Below are positions 33,011 through 45,735 of a stretch of DNA of 64,000 bases, piece after piece. The position numbers and the translations under genes are program-made. Within the stretch, counting starts at the first letter, position 1; each line of letters begins with the position of its first letter. The notes under the pieces are model-generated. The model was given only the letters and a program-made list of their open reading frames with translations, searched no databases and was not told the origin of the DNA. Origin of the DNA: Setophaga petechia (Eukaryota; Chordata; Aves; Passeriformes; Parulidae); NCBI GenBank assembly GCA_024362935.1, contig JANCRA010000004.1:27085121-27149120 (forward strand), in the 5' to 3' direction.

Positions 33011-36000
33011 GGATGGTGTGGCCTTTTTTAGAGATTCTGTCATGAAAAGTTAATATGGGTGGGTTGATTTGGCCCTATGTTAAAAGGGAAAACATCACCC
33101 CATTTTTGTGCACAAACTATGCATGTGCTCCAGGACCTGACATTAAAATGGCACGGTAATAATCCCCTCCCCACAGAGCAAGAAAGCTAAACTACTCACT
33201 TCCTTTATAGGCACTAAAACCACTCAGTTATCACAATTGCATTTCCTCTGGGCTGGCTTGCAGTGATTGACAGTAGCACTTGCTGAAAAGTGGTCATTTC
33301 CACTTGAGCAAGGAAGCTGCTTGCTCTCAGTTTCATTGTTCCTGATAAGGGAAGTACAAATTCAGCTGCAGCATTCCTGGAATATGCTTCCTTGTACAGG
33401 CGGTATCTAGCAGAGTTTGGCCTTTGTTACTGTGTCATGAGAGGCTGTGGGCTGGCAGCATAACCAGAGCTTAGACTGAAGAAAGCACTATGGGGGCCTC
33501 AGACCTCTGCAAGTATTCGTTTTTGCACTTAAGATACAGGAGTTTCTGCACAGCCTGTTTTTCTGCTTAACCCACACTCAACAACTGGTGTCTGTCTAGG
33601 ACTTTGAGAAAAGTCACATGGAGAAGCAAGAGAATAAACAACTCTGGCAGCTGTGATAACAGAAACTGCCTTTAAGGCAGTTGCCTTGATACACAGAACA
33701 TATCAAGTGTGGGTGCTTTATTAGACATTTTTATATTTTTCTCTTAGGAAATGCAGATTTCTTCATTTTACAGCCAAGAAACATATTTCTGCTCTTTGCT
33801 TGGGGCCTAATCAGTACTCAGAGCCAAGAACAGATTAAAGTGGACTGTCCTGAATTCAACTTTCATGTGAAGTGTAAGCAGTACTTTACAGCCTTGAGTG
33901 GTTTAAACAAGCCTGAGAAGACTAAAGGAAGTTCTCATGCATGTATACAATTACATAAATCATTAAACGATAGCAGAGAGTAGTGTAACTGGTCTGTTGA
34001 CTGAGACAGGAGGCATTGATAGTGGTACCTGGTACCAGCTTTTATGGAAGGAGTGTACTGTGCAACAAACAATGAAATTAGTGGGGCAACACCAAAATAC
34101 TCCTGTGAGGATGTTTCCTCTAGTCTCATAAGAGATGGGATGGCGACCTTCTCCTTCAGCCTTGTGAAACTATAATCTGTGCCCCATGAGAGGTACAGGA
34201 TTTCTTATTTTAGTGACCTCTACAATTCTCGTGAAGTCCCTTATTGATCACTGCAAATACTGTAATGCATTACTGTAATGCAAATTGTACAAAATGGAGT
34301 TAGCCTGCAAGTGTTATTAATACAATGCTTCAACCAAAGGCAACTCTGACGTGCAAGTTATGTGCTGCTGCAAGTATCTGTAATGTTCAACACTACTTAA
34401 TGTAGCAAAAATTCAGCAGCTGGTATCTACATCTCTACATGCTCAGATATATAACTGGACTAAGAGCAACTATACATTTGTTAAAGATAGAGAGTAGGCT
34501 TGGGTATTATGGGCTGTAGTGGGGACAGCTGGTCGGGAGGTGGTTGGCTCATCAGATGTGCAGGATGTTTTGTCAAGTACCTGGGAGATCTGGAGGTTGC
34601 AACACTGGTCTCTTGTGCCTGTGAGCAATATGCCCTGAGTACTTTGCCTTCCCAGAAAACAGAAGTGCGCATGAGAGGTGCACTGTGGGTTTCCAGAACC
34701 ACTGGGAGCTCTGCCAAGGTGCCCCCCTGCCAGCTGTATTGCATAGTCTGCACAGGCTGGCTTGTACTGTGCCATGGTGGCCATGCCAGGGGGCTCTGGG
34801 GAGGAGACTGAAGTAATTAGATGTTAATAATAAAGTTGGTTCTTTAGGATATAATCAGCTGAGAGATGTAGCACAAGGTGCAGGGCCTGGAGTGGAGCTA
34901 CGGATTGAGGGTGCTTTTGGCTTTACTTTCCATCAGGATTTCACTTGTGTGCTACTAGGTGATAAACTGTGTATTTCAATATTGTCATCATAGCTTTGAT
35001 GTTGTGCTAACTATATTTCTAGGCCCAGTTTTTAATGAAGTGATACTTAAAGTTTAATTTCAATTTTTTGAGCAATAACTTTGCATTTTTTCTGTGTATC
35101 TATTTCTAATTGTAACGACTGACAGGAATTTCCCTTCATATGTGGTTTCTTTCTCTTAATGGTGTTTTCTTCCTGTTACACTTCTGTGCATCTCTTTACC
35201 TTTCTGTCGTTGTGGTTACAGATAGTTATCTCTTTAGATGCCTGACAGTTTTACTTTGTGCTATATTAACTGCATTATCATCTTATCAGGATATATGTAT
35301 GAATACTGGCATGCAGTTGTAAACAATGCTTCCTCTTTTCCTGTGGAGTAGAAAATGCAAAAAGGAAGATAATAAAGGGAAGATTATGAAGAGGAAGGAA
35401 AACTACTTAATGAAATAAAGTTCGCATGAAGTCTGTGCATATGCTGGATGATATAAACAGTGTTCATAGCTGTGGATGCTCAGGGAAGCAGCTTAGATTT
35501 CTGCCCACTGGTGAAGTTTTAGTTATAGGTGGAGGCTGTTTGAATTAATGTGTGTTCTGTAAGGAGAAAATCTTTGCAAAATTCCTAGTGTCAGGAACAT
35601 GCCATAACACTGCTGTCTGGCACATAAGGGAGACCTGGCTCCTCTCAACAAATCTATTTATGCCAGCTCTCAGATCCCCTGACATCAGGAGGAGAGAGCA
35701 GTGTGTGCCTGTGGTAAAACAAAGCAAGTATGCAGGCAGTATCTTACAAGTGGAAGCAAATGCCATCACATGTGTGTGCAAGAGAGATGTGTGGAAAAGG
35801 TTGTGTGACCATTGTAGTTCTTGTAGGGGCACACATTGTGGACAGCTGGGCTCATGACTATGCATCCACAAGACTTCATTCACTGCACAGCAGCAGTGGC
35901 AGAGTCCAGGGCTGGCAGAGGGATGGAGCTGTACAGGCAGTACATACACCCTGCCAGAGCTATTCTTTCCACAGGTTTTTATGAAGACTCCTTTTCATTC

Positions 36001-36352
36001 CTGCTTATTCCTTATCCATTTCATCACGGCAGCTGTGATTTACTCACTTAGTAAAGTCCAAAAATGCAACAATGGGATATTGAAAAAGCTGCGTTACTAC
36101 TTCTTATACTGAATGAGTGAACACTTGTATTATTCTGCACTGTTCTGCAATAAGATAGCGTTGTACACAACCTTCTGACTATTGGAATGTATGTGAAATA
36201 TTGATTTGAATGTATCAGTATCTTTAAAAGTATGACCAGATCCCATACATCATAGTTATAGTGATTATAGTATCTCCTCCAGTCTTCCATTGCACTGGCA
36301 TATGATCATTTTGGCATGCTTATTTTCTTTTTATGCCTGAAAATAATATTAA

Positions 36353-36378
36353 GTTATTTCCTTCTGTTATTTCCTTCT
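36353..36378 (+). repeat. 13-base tandem duplication
   Basis: GTTATTTCCTTCT occurs twice in immediate succession without change. Confidence 0.9.
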
Positions 36379-36479
36379 GTGCGTCAGCTCTCTGTAGAGC
36401 TGACTTTACTTTTAAATGATGACTTTGCAATATTAGTATCAGCATACACTGCTAATTAAAAATTAATTTGCTCAACTGT

Positions 36480-36530
36480 TTTTTTGTTTTAGTTTTTTGG
36501 GGTTTGGTTTGGTTTGGTTGGTCGGTTGCT
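36480..36530 (+). repeat. T/G-rich (GGTTT)n tract
   Basis: A T-run followed by GGGGTTTGGTTTGGTTTGG and TTGGTCGG. Low complexity. Confidence 0.85.
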
Positions 36531-39500
36531 TTTCTCCCTGGGATTGGAGAGATAGCTATAGAAAATAACATGAAGTTTAGTTTCTGCTTTTATATTACCT
36601 CTGAGCTACTACTGGCAAGAAAAAAAGCTACCTTTTTTTGAAGATTATTTTGACAAAAACTGTTATAACCCTGGTAGGAATTCCCATGTATTATAATCCA
36701 TTGCAGAATAGTGACAAAATTTAACAAAGAACATGTAATATGGATTGTAAAATCACAAGGTGTTTCTGTCCCACTCGACCTTGAATTAAAGTATTTTCAG
36801 AGTGGGGAATTCGAGTTTTGCTTCCTATTCCCATTTTGGGGGTATCTAATCTGTAGCAACATAGCTTTCACATCCTGTTGAAGCCAGCATGAAGCAATGT
36901 GAAGCAATGCTTAGTGACTTCTGTTTAAATTCATACGTAGCTTAGGCCCAAAGTTTCAAATTTGTATTTCGGAAACAAGACATGTACTAAGTGCATTTAG
37001 ATACCAATATGCTCAACTGTGAGCCTAGAGCCAAAACTCTCCAGTTTACAGCTAAACTTATTTAGCTGAATACCCATAAACTTGCCTTGAATTGAGGCTT
37101 TGCTCCTCTGCTTAGGAATGTGTACTGCAAGGGCACAGCTGCATTAAACGTTTTAGCTTGGATCAGTCGAGTGGCTGGAATGAATCTGTGGATCTTCTCC
37201 TGCTAGCCTGCTGTGGTCCACACAGCAGAGCAGAGTAGGACCATGCAATCCGGATTTCTTGTGGAAGAAACCAAACCAGGAGACATACTCTGAGGGACCA
37301 CCTAATGCTTTCCAGCTGCCATTGCGCATTCAGTTCACGGGACCACACTTGAGGTACATACAGAGTAATTATTTGCTGATTAAAAGTAAATAGGCAAGTC
37401 TTGGCAGTCAAAGAAGAGAAGTACGTTGGCCTACTTTTCACAAAAGAAGTGATTTTAGTGTAATACACATACCAATTTGTTTTAAACAATTGCATGCTCT
37501 GAATTAACAGGGTTAAAAATCTGCTTTGGCAGCAGCTTGCTGAATTTAATTGTTTCTGAGGCAAGAACGATGAATGGGACTATTTCTAGACGTGGTTGCC
37601 AAAGGTAGTTTTTGTAATAGGCCAGCACTGCCCAACTGGCAGCATCAGGACAGCTTTGCCTGGCCTGGTGCCTTTGTGCCTGAGGAGCAGGTGGCTTTGT
37701 GAGCCATGCGTGGTGCTCCCGCCCCGCTGCTGTGCCACCCCACAGGGCAGGCAGCCACTACACAAACCCTGTGCTGGCCAAAGCTGGGGCTGTCCCCCGT
37801 GTGGAACCTGTCCACTCCAGCTGCCACTCATGCAGCTGGAATTTCTGCCCAGGTGCAATGGAACAAAATAGGTGCTGATGATTTCCAGATGACATAAGGA
37901 CAAATACCCCAAGAGAAAACTTCGCATTAAGATCTAAATCCCCGAGTTAAGTTGCAGCAATGTCACAAACAATTTTTAAAATATAGCAAGTGCAAGGTGA
38001 TGCATCTCATTGCATAGTAGGAGATTGTCACTACCAAGTGAGAGGCTATGGGATCTTACACCAGTGCCACAACTGGTCTTGTCTTTGGTCTTGTATAACA
38101 TTTCTGTGCTTTATGTTTGTCTATGTTTAAAGCAACCTGCTCACTGTAAGCAATTTTTCCAGATAAAGGAGTTAATGCAACAAAAAATTGCATAATGTCA
38201 GTAGGTGCCTCTGTGCTGCTGAAGGCATGTTTATGGTATGTGAGGAGTGAAGCTGTCTGTGGTTAAAAATGGAAGGATGGTAAAGCACTTTCCTTTTTCT
38301 GAAGTATCAGTTGCATTTTTTGCTAATGCAGAGATGCTCTCTGTCTCACATTCTGCTCTGTTTCTGTAGTGCTATAAAAACAAATGTTTTACAGTTCTTC
38401 AAACAATTTGAGGATGAAGAAAGCAATAACAAGCACTGCATCGTTTGTACTAAATTACCATATTTTCTGGAAGCTACCCCTGCTGCAGAGGAGTGATAGA
38501 AAGGCTATACACAGCCTATCTTGTCTGGGATTGGAATCACTCACTCCCACTGATACCAAGCTCGGCCTTGCGTAGGTCACTGCCTCACAAAGTCAGACCA
38601 TATTGTACAAGTGTAAAACCAGGTGCTTTTGAGTGTGATACGGGGCCACAGGTAATAGAAGCATGCTTTCTGCCTATTAAATGTGATGACAGAAATTGTT
38701 CCAGGTCTCTCCAACCATCTGGCTATCAAGTCTAATTTACAGCAAAGGTAGATTGCATGGCTCTCTGGAAAGAGATGTTTTCCATTTCTGAATCTGGTTT
38801 CTTGATTTAAGTAACTTTTTAAAAGTGATGCATGTTTGCTTTTATAACATATAAATCAGCTTTCAGGCACATAGCTATTCTCCATGGCCTGTAACACATG
38901 TGAAAATATTGTTAAATTGGGAAATATGTTGTGTTTTTATCCCCATGCTAAGGTATATCTTGAATTTTATAATAATTTTCTCCTCTTCAAGATATGTATA
39001 ATATGTAAAATAATTCCCAATTTAGAGCTAAACCCTGAAAAGCACTGTAGGAGCTGGGTGGCTAAATTAAAAAAATAGATAAATAACACTAACGCTGAAT
39101 TATGGTAGTTGTACTTGTAAAATAATTTGGACATATTTCCAGAAGAGAAACAGTGCATTTAACTAAACATATATACATATCCTTGTAAGATGTATGTAAA
39201 TCCCTTCTCACCCATAGGCATTGGCTCATACACACGTAGGAAGAAGATGCAGTATGATTCAAATCTGACACTATATAAATCGGTTGGTGTTTTGTCTCTG
39301 TGTGCTCTGCTCCAACTTTTTCAGAAGAAAATTTACCACTAGAACACTTCTGCACAATGGAGTTCCCTGGTTTTCTTCTCTCAGCAAGCCTGCCTGTTCC
39401 AATGGAAGAAACAAACCAACACATTTGATACTGTGCTATGAAGGTCTGCCTGTGTTGCACAGTTCCCATGGGGCAGGTCACTTAGTGGGAAAACAATAGC

Positions 39501-42500
39501 AATTCTCAGAAAACTATGCAAAGGGTTTCTCAACTCTTTTACCTCCTCTACACGTACTTCTAGACTGCATTTTAAAATAACTATGTGTCTTGTGTTGTGT
39601 TTTCAACAATTGTCAGTTCTCTTGGTGTCTAGGGCTCATGGTTTGGCATCTGACATGCAGGAGCCAATAAGGTAGCACTGAATTTATTCCAGCAAGAAAG
39701 GAAGGAGCTGTGCAAGAGTAGCTTACCAATCAGGTAAAAGTAACACAGCATGGAGCTTTTCAGTGGTATAATAAAGTTTTGGTGTTCCCGATTATTCTAT
39801 ATTTAACCACTAAAAAATACATGTTGCTCTGTATCTGGCTTGCCAGAAGAGCTTATGGTGTTCTACCTAGCCTGAATGCAGAAGAAGTAAAATTCCCTTT
39901 TAGGGAAGAGCAGCTGTAGATAGATGGCTGAGTGGGAGGCATCAGGTATGGAAATGGTCATTGAGTTTGGTGGCAAAAAGACACGTCCTACGCCTATGAT
40001 TGCAGAACCAAATATTTTATATGAGGCTCCACAATGAATACTTGAACCGGCTGGACCAGAACTCTTGAAAATAACCAAGTCCTACAAGATCTATGAAAGC
40101 TGCTGTCCAGATAGGTAACAACACCTCAGTGTCCTGTCCAGTGCCAAGCCTGCTGCATGTGCTCATAACTTATTACATACTCCAGAAAATCATCTTTGAA
40201 GGAAGTATTTCTGAATGATTCAGCCTCAGAAACAGAATCTGGCAGCGTGCACAATCAGACTTTAAGGCAGGCATCCAGGAGAAAACAGGCACAGAGCTTG
40301 TGGATGTTATAACAGCCCTACTGCATCATGCAAGTTACATGTGAGCATCCACATGGATCTGAGGAATAACATGATGCTTTGTTTACGTAGTAAATATTTG
40401 ACTGGCCTTTCTGTACCTTCACCTGAATTACTAATAACTTACTGTGGTGTGTCATTGAAGCAAATTGCAGCATAATTATGATAATAAACCCATGCAGGCC
40501 AGATCCAGGAGGACCCTGTGGAGAAGATGCTGGAGCATGCTCTGCTCCCAAAAGTGCTGACATTACTGCGCAAGCCTTGGCTGGCTGAGGACGTTTTGCA
40601 AGAACTGGTTCCCCACCTCCCAAACCTGCATTTCTCCCCCTGAGGCCCACATCCTGTATTGCTGCTTCTACAGAGCCCACAGCTTCAGACACATCCGTGC
40701 AGCTTCCCTGTCCAGAAGCAAGTTACTCCAGTCTCTGTAGGGGCCTGCCTGTAAGATTTGGGTCCTCTTGCAGTGCCTCTTTGGCAGGGGCTGAAGTTAA
40801 AGCAGGCTGGGGTAGGAAATATGTCACTGCTGTCACTCTCTGAGAAGCCAAAGGTATAGTGGCCTCAGGGGTGTTTTGGACCCAGGAATCCCGATGTGGC
40901 CAAACCACCCAGTCCACCAACCCTCCTGCCCATGGGAAGGGAATGGGCTTCTTCTTTGCCCAGCCTCCCAGAGCTCCCCATTGCCCAGATGATTTATCTA
41001 CACCGACCCAATTGCTTGTCTGCTAACTGTGTAGCATGGACAGGTTCCCCATTACTCCCTGAAGCTATGAAGAATATCAGAAGACTAGTGGGAAACTTCA
41101 GAAGCAGCAGTTCCTTCCACAAGCTGGAGATAAAATTTCCATTAGTGATAAGTGCAGAAGAAAGCAGACACCTGATTCAGCTTCTGCAGTAATATTCTAA
41201 TCTTCCACAGGCATATGGTTTACTGAAAATGAAAACTGCATATAAACCACAATTGAGGTTACCAAACATACTTACATAAAGCCTTTCACAGCAGCAGCGT
41301 ATCAGCTGGTAGGGGCTGTTTCTAGAAACTAAGGTTTCTTTGTTTCTTAGCAGCAGATGATTTCCTCTCCTGGGGCAATTATGTAGCCTAATTGCCTGTA
41401 ATAATCATCCCTGCTAGAGGTGCCTTAGTACCAGTCCTTTTCCTTTTTTGCACTTCTTACTGACTTTCTGCTTCCAAGTAGCAGAGATTGATTTTACACA
41501 GTTAGAAAGCACAGGCAATATTTAAGAATATATGTTTTTTTCTTATCTAATGCCCCTCTTTGATGCAGTTATTGGTGCCTAAACCATTATTTTAAAAAAT
41601 CATTAAAACAAAAGAGAAAAATTATAATGCTAATTTTGAGACCTATTCCTGAAAGACAAATTGTCCTTCCTGTTGCTTACAGTTGTTTGGGGTGTATTTT
41701 TATTTCAACACTTCTTTGTATTTTTCTTTTTGTAAGATGCCAATTAGATGTGATGTACCAATGATGGACTCTACTATGCTGCATTACAACAAGTTTTAAA
41801 AGTAAACCAGAAAAATCCATTTAAAAAATCATAGGGTATGCTGGACATTGGCGGGATGGATTAGGGAATATATCTTTGTCACTACTGACTTTTCTGGTTT
41901 CATTTAGACATTACCAGTGCTTTCTTTCTTACAGATAATGTTGTAGCAACACCTGATCATTCATAAGTATGTTTTCCAGCATTTACATTCATTCTGAACA
42001 GTGAGCAATATAGCTTGACTTATGGACACAGTTCAGCAAAATACATAATCATAGAGGTTCAAAATTAAGGTCTATCCTACTGTCTAATATTTTTTTTCTC
42101 TTGCTTACAAAGAGTAGATGTCTAGAGAAGGGCATCAGGAAAGGGCAAGCCCACAAGGATCCTTCCCAAATGTGAAGCTCCTAAGAAACTTTCAGCCCTG
42201 GGAACTTCTGTGTCTAGCACAGTAGTAAAAAGATATGTTTCAACATAACTTATTTAGAGGCTGAATCCTTAAAATTCAGGTGCTGGAGATAGATACATAG
42301 TAAGTGTGTTGTCAAAATCATAGTAAAAATGTTCTGGAAATACAGAAAAATAGAGTTCCCAGGTGAAGCGTATAAAAATATCTGACAAGGAGATTTCTCT
42401 GCTCCCTGCAATCTGCTTCTGTAGATCCTTTCCTCCCCATTAGAGTGAAAGTGCAGCATGCATTTTCTGTTTGCTTAAGGGCAGAGGTATCATTGGAAGA

Positions 42501-42639
42501 GTCAAATAGTCGTATCAATGAGTATGACTTTTCCAAAAGAGGATTGCAGCCTTCACTATTAATTTAGTCTAGAAGAAAGGCCTTTTATTCTGGTTAAGTT
42601 ATACTTTCGAATTCAGTCAGGGCTATAATGCCTACTAAG

Positions 42640-42830
42640 GAAAAAATTATTGCTGTTCAATGTGTGCTTTTGATAGTCGTATTTTGATAATTATTTAGTG
42701 CCTGCTGTTGCCACTCATGAAAGAAAAAGTGCAGCCATAACCGCTTTATTAATGCCAAAGTCGAGTAATAAGGTTAAGTGGTAATTGATTAATTAATGCA
42801 GTAACACTTAAACTGCAGGAAGAGAGACAA
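42640..42830. promoter_or_regulatory. Candidate conserved non-coding element
   Basis: AT-rich yet holding CpGs (GTCGTA, ACCGCT, GTCGAG). It contains TTAAGTGG (NKX-like) next to TAATTGATTAATTAATGC (homeodomain cores) at 42774-42799. No repeat. Confidence 0.35.
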
Positions 42831-43496
42831 ACTTTATTTGGAGAAATGAAAGAAAAAAAATATAACCAGAAATCTCTTAAAAACATGGCAAGTGAAGTCC
42901 TATGTGTGTGTCAGAAAAAGGTTGCTTTTGGTTTGATGGGGCAGGAACTGCTCTCTGTGGGATGCTGGATGCTTGGATGCATCCAAGATGAGGATATGGG
43001 TATGTTCAAAAAAGAGGCGTAAATATCTTGCAACTTAGAAGATAAAAAGAAGTACAAGTGTCAATTCTTGAATTCCAGGTTCTAGTCCAGGTGTTTTCCA
43101 GTGTCATCTAATTTCACCAGCTAGAGGGTTGTACTACCTTATACAAGCTGAAGAGAGCTCAGGGGTGCAGGCTTTACACTACCTAAAAGCTGCTTTGGCA
43201 AGGTGATCAAGTGGCTCTCAGCCTCTTTGCCTACTGATCCACCTCAACATATAGTGCTGTATCCACACAGGCACTCGTTTCTCTGGTAGTGGTGGGACAG
43301 AGAGGCTTTAAAGGCAAAGGCTGCAACTTTTTTCCTGAATTCTGAGCTCAACCTGTGGACCTGAGCCAAGAACCACAAGACAGATGTTGTCTGAAACCAA
43401 AATTTTACCTGCAGCAAAATGCCATCTCTATTAGTTTTCAAGAACACTTTCATCTTTAGGTGTTTGGCTAAGACAGTACTGTTTCATAGATCCTTG

Positions 43497-43672
43497 GTGT
43501 TGTAGCAAGCAGGGAACCCAGAACATTTAGGAATCCCAAGCTAAGGAACAGCTGACAAAATTCTGTCAAAGAAAGCTGAGTGAATATGAAGAGATTTTTC
43601 CTCCCACCCAAATCATACAACAGAAGCAATGTTGGTTTGGGCCCCATCACTTTACATGTACAGGAGCATTGG
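43497..43672 (+). repeat. Unidentified repeat, copy 1
   Basis: Shares ordered blocks with 45395-45570: AGGGAACCC, ACAAAATTCTGTCAAA (ATAAAATTATGTCAAA in copy 2), CAAATCATACAACAGAAGCA (CAAATCATACAAAAGAGGCA), and TTTACATGTACAGGAGCA, identical in both. I cannot assign it to a known family. Confidence 0.65.
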
Positions 43673-43943
43673 TCGTATTAGTCATTGCTGTATGGCTTGA
43701 AGAGAGACGTGAATGAAACTGCACAAGAATTAACTCTAAGTTGGCCCTTTTGTGGGGAGTATCATTCTGTTGCTGTCACAAATTCCCCCAAACAGAAAAA
43801 CTCTTGCCCTTTCTCTGGGAACATTTCATTGCTTGACCAGGCATAAACAGAACAGGTCTGGACATTTGAAACTGCTGAATTTTGCATCCCCCTAAGAGAA
43901 CCAGAAAACCCAGGATGGATTAGGAGAACCTCTCCTCTGAATA

Positions 43944-43978
43944 CAGTGTTATTGCATCAGGAACATGCAATAACACTG
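43944..43978 (+). other. Perfect inverted repeat (14-base stem, 7-base loop)
   Basis: CAGTGTTATTGCAT (43944-43957), loop CAGGAAC, ATGCAATAACACTG (43965-43978). All 14 pairs are Watson-Crick. Too short for a canonical microRNA precursor unless the imperfect flanks extend it. Confidence 0.9.
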
Positions 43979-45394
43979 GAGAAATACTAAATTTTTTAGA
44001 AGCTTAAGGAACCACGGGGTCTGTTTAAATGTATTTATATGGTGGGATATTGTTAGAGAGTAGAAAATCAGAGAGGAAGAGAAGCCTATGAAAGCAGTTT
44101 TGCAAACTGCCATCCTTACATAATTCACAGAGGTGCTGCTGCTGCTGGAAAAGGAGGGATGTTGTGCTTACCTTTAATAGGAAAGTATAACCATTGGACC
44201 AAACAGCTGTGGTGGTAGCTCTGTCCAATTCAATGTGGTGAGATGAGAACTAAATTTGTGACTGTCTCCCTTGGGAGGCTGCTCGAATGCTTTGGAGTCC
44301 TTTGGGATTTATCCCACCCTTGACTTTCCCTGGTATTTGCGTGATAATGAGAACTGTGACCTCGAGACTATAAGCATCATGCCAGTGCAGCTCATGCTGC
44401 TGAAGGATCTGAAACACACAGTACCTATGCTGGATACCCTTTGGAAGGTGGGGGCATGCTGTAGCCAAGATACATCCCTCTTTGCTGGATAGGATGAGAA
44501 CGTCTCACTTGTGGTCTAATGGCCTTCAGCTTTGTTTAGCTTCTGTTCCACTGGGAAAATGTTTCTATGTTTACTTTTGGTATGTACTTTTAATTAGAGG
44601 CACAACCTAGGTCTTCATGTTGAAATATTGAATTCCTTTATGGAGGCATTGTGTGCAGGTCCCTTCAAAAACCAAAGCACTACGAGAAAGCCCACCTTCA
44701 AAGGCATCTACTGATTTTTCTACAGTGTGTGAAAGAGGAAGTAGGGAACTGAGTTTTGGATTCTACAGCCAAACCTGAACATATCTTTTTGTAGGAAAGG
44801 GAATACTGCTCTTCCAAGACTTATGGTCTACCTTTTCTTCCTTAATGATGATTGTAACACAGTTTTAGTTTTTTGAGTGTACGTGGGGGACTGAAACTGA
44901 GCATGGCATCAGTGCTGGGTACTCTGCATTCCTGCACAGTTACCTCAGCTTCTGTTCTCTCCCTCTCTCTCTCTGTGTCCCCAGCCAGGATGATTAGCCA
45001 ACAAGTCAATCTATCTTGTAAGCATGTGGGCTGTCGCTCCAACTATGCACACTCACCCACACTCACAGTCATGCAGGCTGAAAAAGACAAAGGCATGTTT
45101 TCCTGGCATGGCAGTAATGCAGTCAAAATTAAAAATGAAGCAGGGGAGAAACATAAAACTGAAATGTAGCCATTGTGCATCTGATTGTGATTCACAGTTT
45201 TCTTCGAAGAGCCTGCAAGGCCTTTGACAGATGTAGCCTCTTCAAGAAAAAAACAATAATGATGTTTGGGAAGCCATTTATTTATAAATTTAGGGACTGT
45301 TTACCTTTTATAAAAGAAAAGTGTAGGGCAGATGTGCTCCATGTGCTGCATGCAATAAGACATCCAAGAGCTGAAGATGAGCAGAGGCTGTGAG

Positions 45395-45570
45395 TTGGTA
45401 AGTAAGAAGGGAACCCTGAATATTCAGAAATGCCACCTTGAGGAGCCAAGACTTGATAAAATTATGTCAAATAAACATGGTGGGTTTTTTCCCCTCCTGC
45501 TCAAATCATACAAAAGAGGCAATGTTATTTTGGTAATTTTATAATTTTACATGTACAGGAGCACTCATCT
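45395..45570 (+). repeat. Unidentified repeat, copy 2
   Basis: Same orientation as the copy at 43497-43672, 1.9 kb downstream. Similarity fades before about 45395 and after about 45570, so the unit is about 175 bases. Confidence 0.65.
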
Positions 45571-45702
45571 AGAAGTAGTCCAGTCTAGAATTGCAATGGG
45601 TGCTACGGGTGATCAGTGGAGACCAGCAGCCAGGGTAAACACCTTAGCTGTAAGGTGGTGCTCCTTTGTTTAAAGGAGCATGGTCAAAAGTTTAGCAGAG
45701 CT

Positions 45703-45735
45703 GGTTGTTGTTGTTATTATTTTTATTATTATTAT
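45703..45735 (+). repeat. (GTT)n/(ATT)n microsatellite
   Basis: Four GTT units run into ATT units with one interruption. Confidence 0.85.

Larger units (their letters stand above)
33011..42639. other. Downstream gene desert, proximal part
   Basis: No gene, LINE or SINE recognised in about 9.6 kb. Local GC-rich patches at 37620-37870 and 40500-40700 give overlapping chance frames. A weak reverse MIR-like trace may exist near 33750. Confidence 0.6.
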
